Of a stretch of DNA of 6,513 bases, positions 6,120-6,513 are shown piece after piece (the first letter of the stretch is position 1; the number at the start of each line of letters is the position of its first letter). The notes beneath the pieces are model-generated. The model did not search any database. It worked only from the letters and a program-made list of their open reading frames with translations, and was not told the DNA's origin. A program made the position numbers and the translations under genes. Source of the DNA: Dehalococcoidia bacterium (GTDB taxonomy: Bacteria; Chloroflexota; Dehalococcoidia; Lucifugimonadales; Lucifugimonadaceae); NCBI GenBank assembly GCA_028278465.1, contig JANQEF010000148.1:1-6513 (forward strand), given 5' to 3'.

Positions 6120-6131
6120 GTTACCTGTAAC
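6120..6131. repeat. Inverted repeat GTTAC-CT-GTAAC between the ABC ATPase and the antiporter
   Basis: GTTAC and GTAAC are perfect complements around a two-base centre, about 110 bases upstream of the antiporter ATG and about 80 bases past the ABC-ATPase stop. It could be an operator for the antiporter. It lacks the stem length and T-run of a terminator and does not resemble the ModE operator as I know it. Nothing else in the 6010-6212 spacer could be identified. Confidence 0.35.
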
Positions 6132-6212
6132 CGTGTAAAGAATCGAGCGGGACGGTCCGAATTCGTGGCTGGTTCGGGCGTTGTCTGGCAGCTGCGCGGG
6201 AGCGGATGGGCC

Positions 6213-6513
6213 TCAGGCGCGGAAGGCGTCCATGACGCCGATGCTGCTGGACTTGATGACGAGGTAGACCTGCTTGCTGGGCGCCAGGTTGAGTTCGTTC
6301 ACCGCAGACACGGTCACCTCCGCCATCAGCTCGGCGCCGCAGTCGACCGTGACGATCCGCCGTGAGCCTTCTCCATCGATGGACACTATTGTTCCTGCTA
6401 GCAGGTTGCGGGCGCTGATGCCTTCGGGCCGTTCCGTGGCGATGATGATCTCGCGGGAGCCGATGGCGACCACGACCTTCTCGCCGAACTGCCGTTGCCC
6501 GGTCGGCGCTGTG
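6213..6513 (-). CDS. ABC transporter ATP-binding protein, C-terminal TOBE region (molybdate/tungstate type), partial
   Basis: The frame is open to the right edge, and 99 residues are visible before the TGA at 6213-6215. It begins TAPTGQRQFGEKVVVAIGSR and continues ATERPEGISARNLLAGTIVSI, the 'RPE...SARN.L.G.I' linker that leads into the TOBE domain of ModC-like ATPases. Residues through the end (EVTVSAVNELNLAPSKQVYLVIKSSSI) fit the second half of a TOBE/Mop fold, which binds the oxyanion and tunes transport. The Walker motifs and ABC signature lie outside the window, so the ATPase identity follows from the C-terminal domain only. A GTG at 6473 is a valine codon inside the gene, not a start. 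Alternatives are another TOBE-bearing importer ATPase (sugar, iron or sulfate type). The ModABC partners would be expected upstream, beyond the edge. Confidence 0.75.
   Translation of the reverse strand, partial: TAPTGQRQFGEKVVVAIGSREIIIATERPEGISARNLLAGTIVSIDGEGSRRIVTVDCGAELMAEVTVSAVNELNLAPSKQVYLVIKSSSIGVMDAFRA

Overview
This looks like an ordinary bacterial chromosomal segment of high-GC DNA. It carries two tRNA genes, one of them cut by the left edge, and seven protein genes, one of them cut by the right edge. The gene content suggests a Chloroflexota bacterium, perhaps from the Dehalococcoidia/SAR202 side. It combines a DUF151 'bifunctional nuclease' protein, a DUF951 mini-protein, a type-2 PyrF, a COG2231 DNA glycosylase and a CPA2 antiporter lacking a TrkA-N domain. 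This taxonomic guess is inference from protein character and cannot be proved here.

Layout, left to right. A minus-strand tRNA pair, tRNA-Gln(CUG) then the 5' end of tRNA-Glu, is separated by only two bases and preceded by a good sigma-70-type promoter (TTGAGC, 17 nt, TAAAAT). Next on the minus strand come a DUF151 gene, a DUF951 gene and pyrF. DUF951 and pyrF overlap in a GTGA stop/start junction; DUF151 lies about 150 nt further downstream, with its own candidate promoter. A 139-bp divergent spacer with inverted repeats separates pyrF from a plus-strand endonuclease III-related glycosylase (COG2231/MagIII-like). That gene converges on a minus-strand esterase of the hormone-sensitive-lipase family, and the two stop codons share a single CTAG tetramer. 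Upstream of the esterase, on the same strand, is a 676-residue cation:proton antiporter. Beyond a 203-bp spacer is the C-terminal (TOBE) end of an ABC-transporter ATPase of molybdate/tungstate type, which continues past the right edge.

The genes do not form one pathway. They cover tRNA supply, pyrimidine synthesis (PyrF), alkylated-base repair (COG2231), ester hydrolysis, ion/pH homeostasis and oxyanion uptake. The only firm functional coupling visible is translational: DUF951 on pyrF. I see no phage, transposon, CRISPR or defence genes, and no clear candidate for a new multi-gene system. The points most worth a second look are the pyrF/DUF951 coupling, the absent Lys in the glycosylase HhH motif, the extra membrane module that stands where the antiporter's usual regulatory domain would be, and the CTAG stop overlap.
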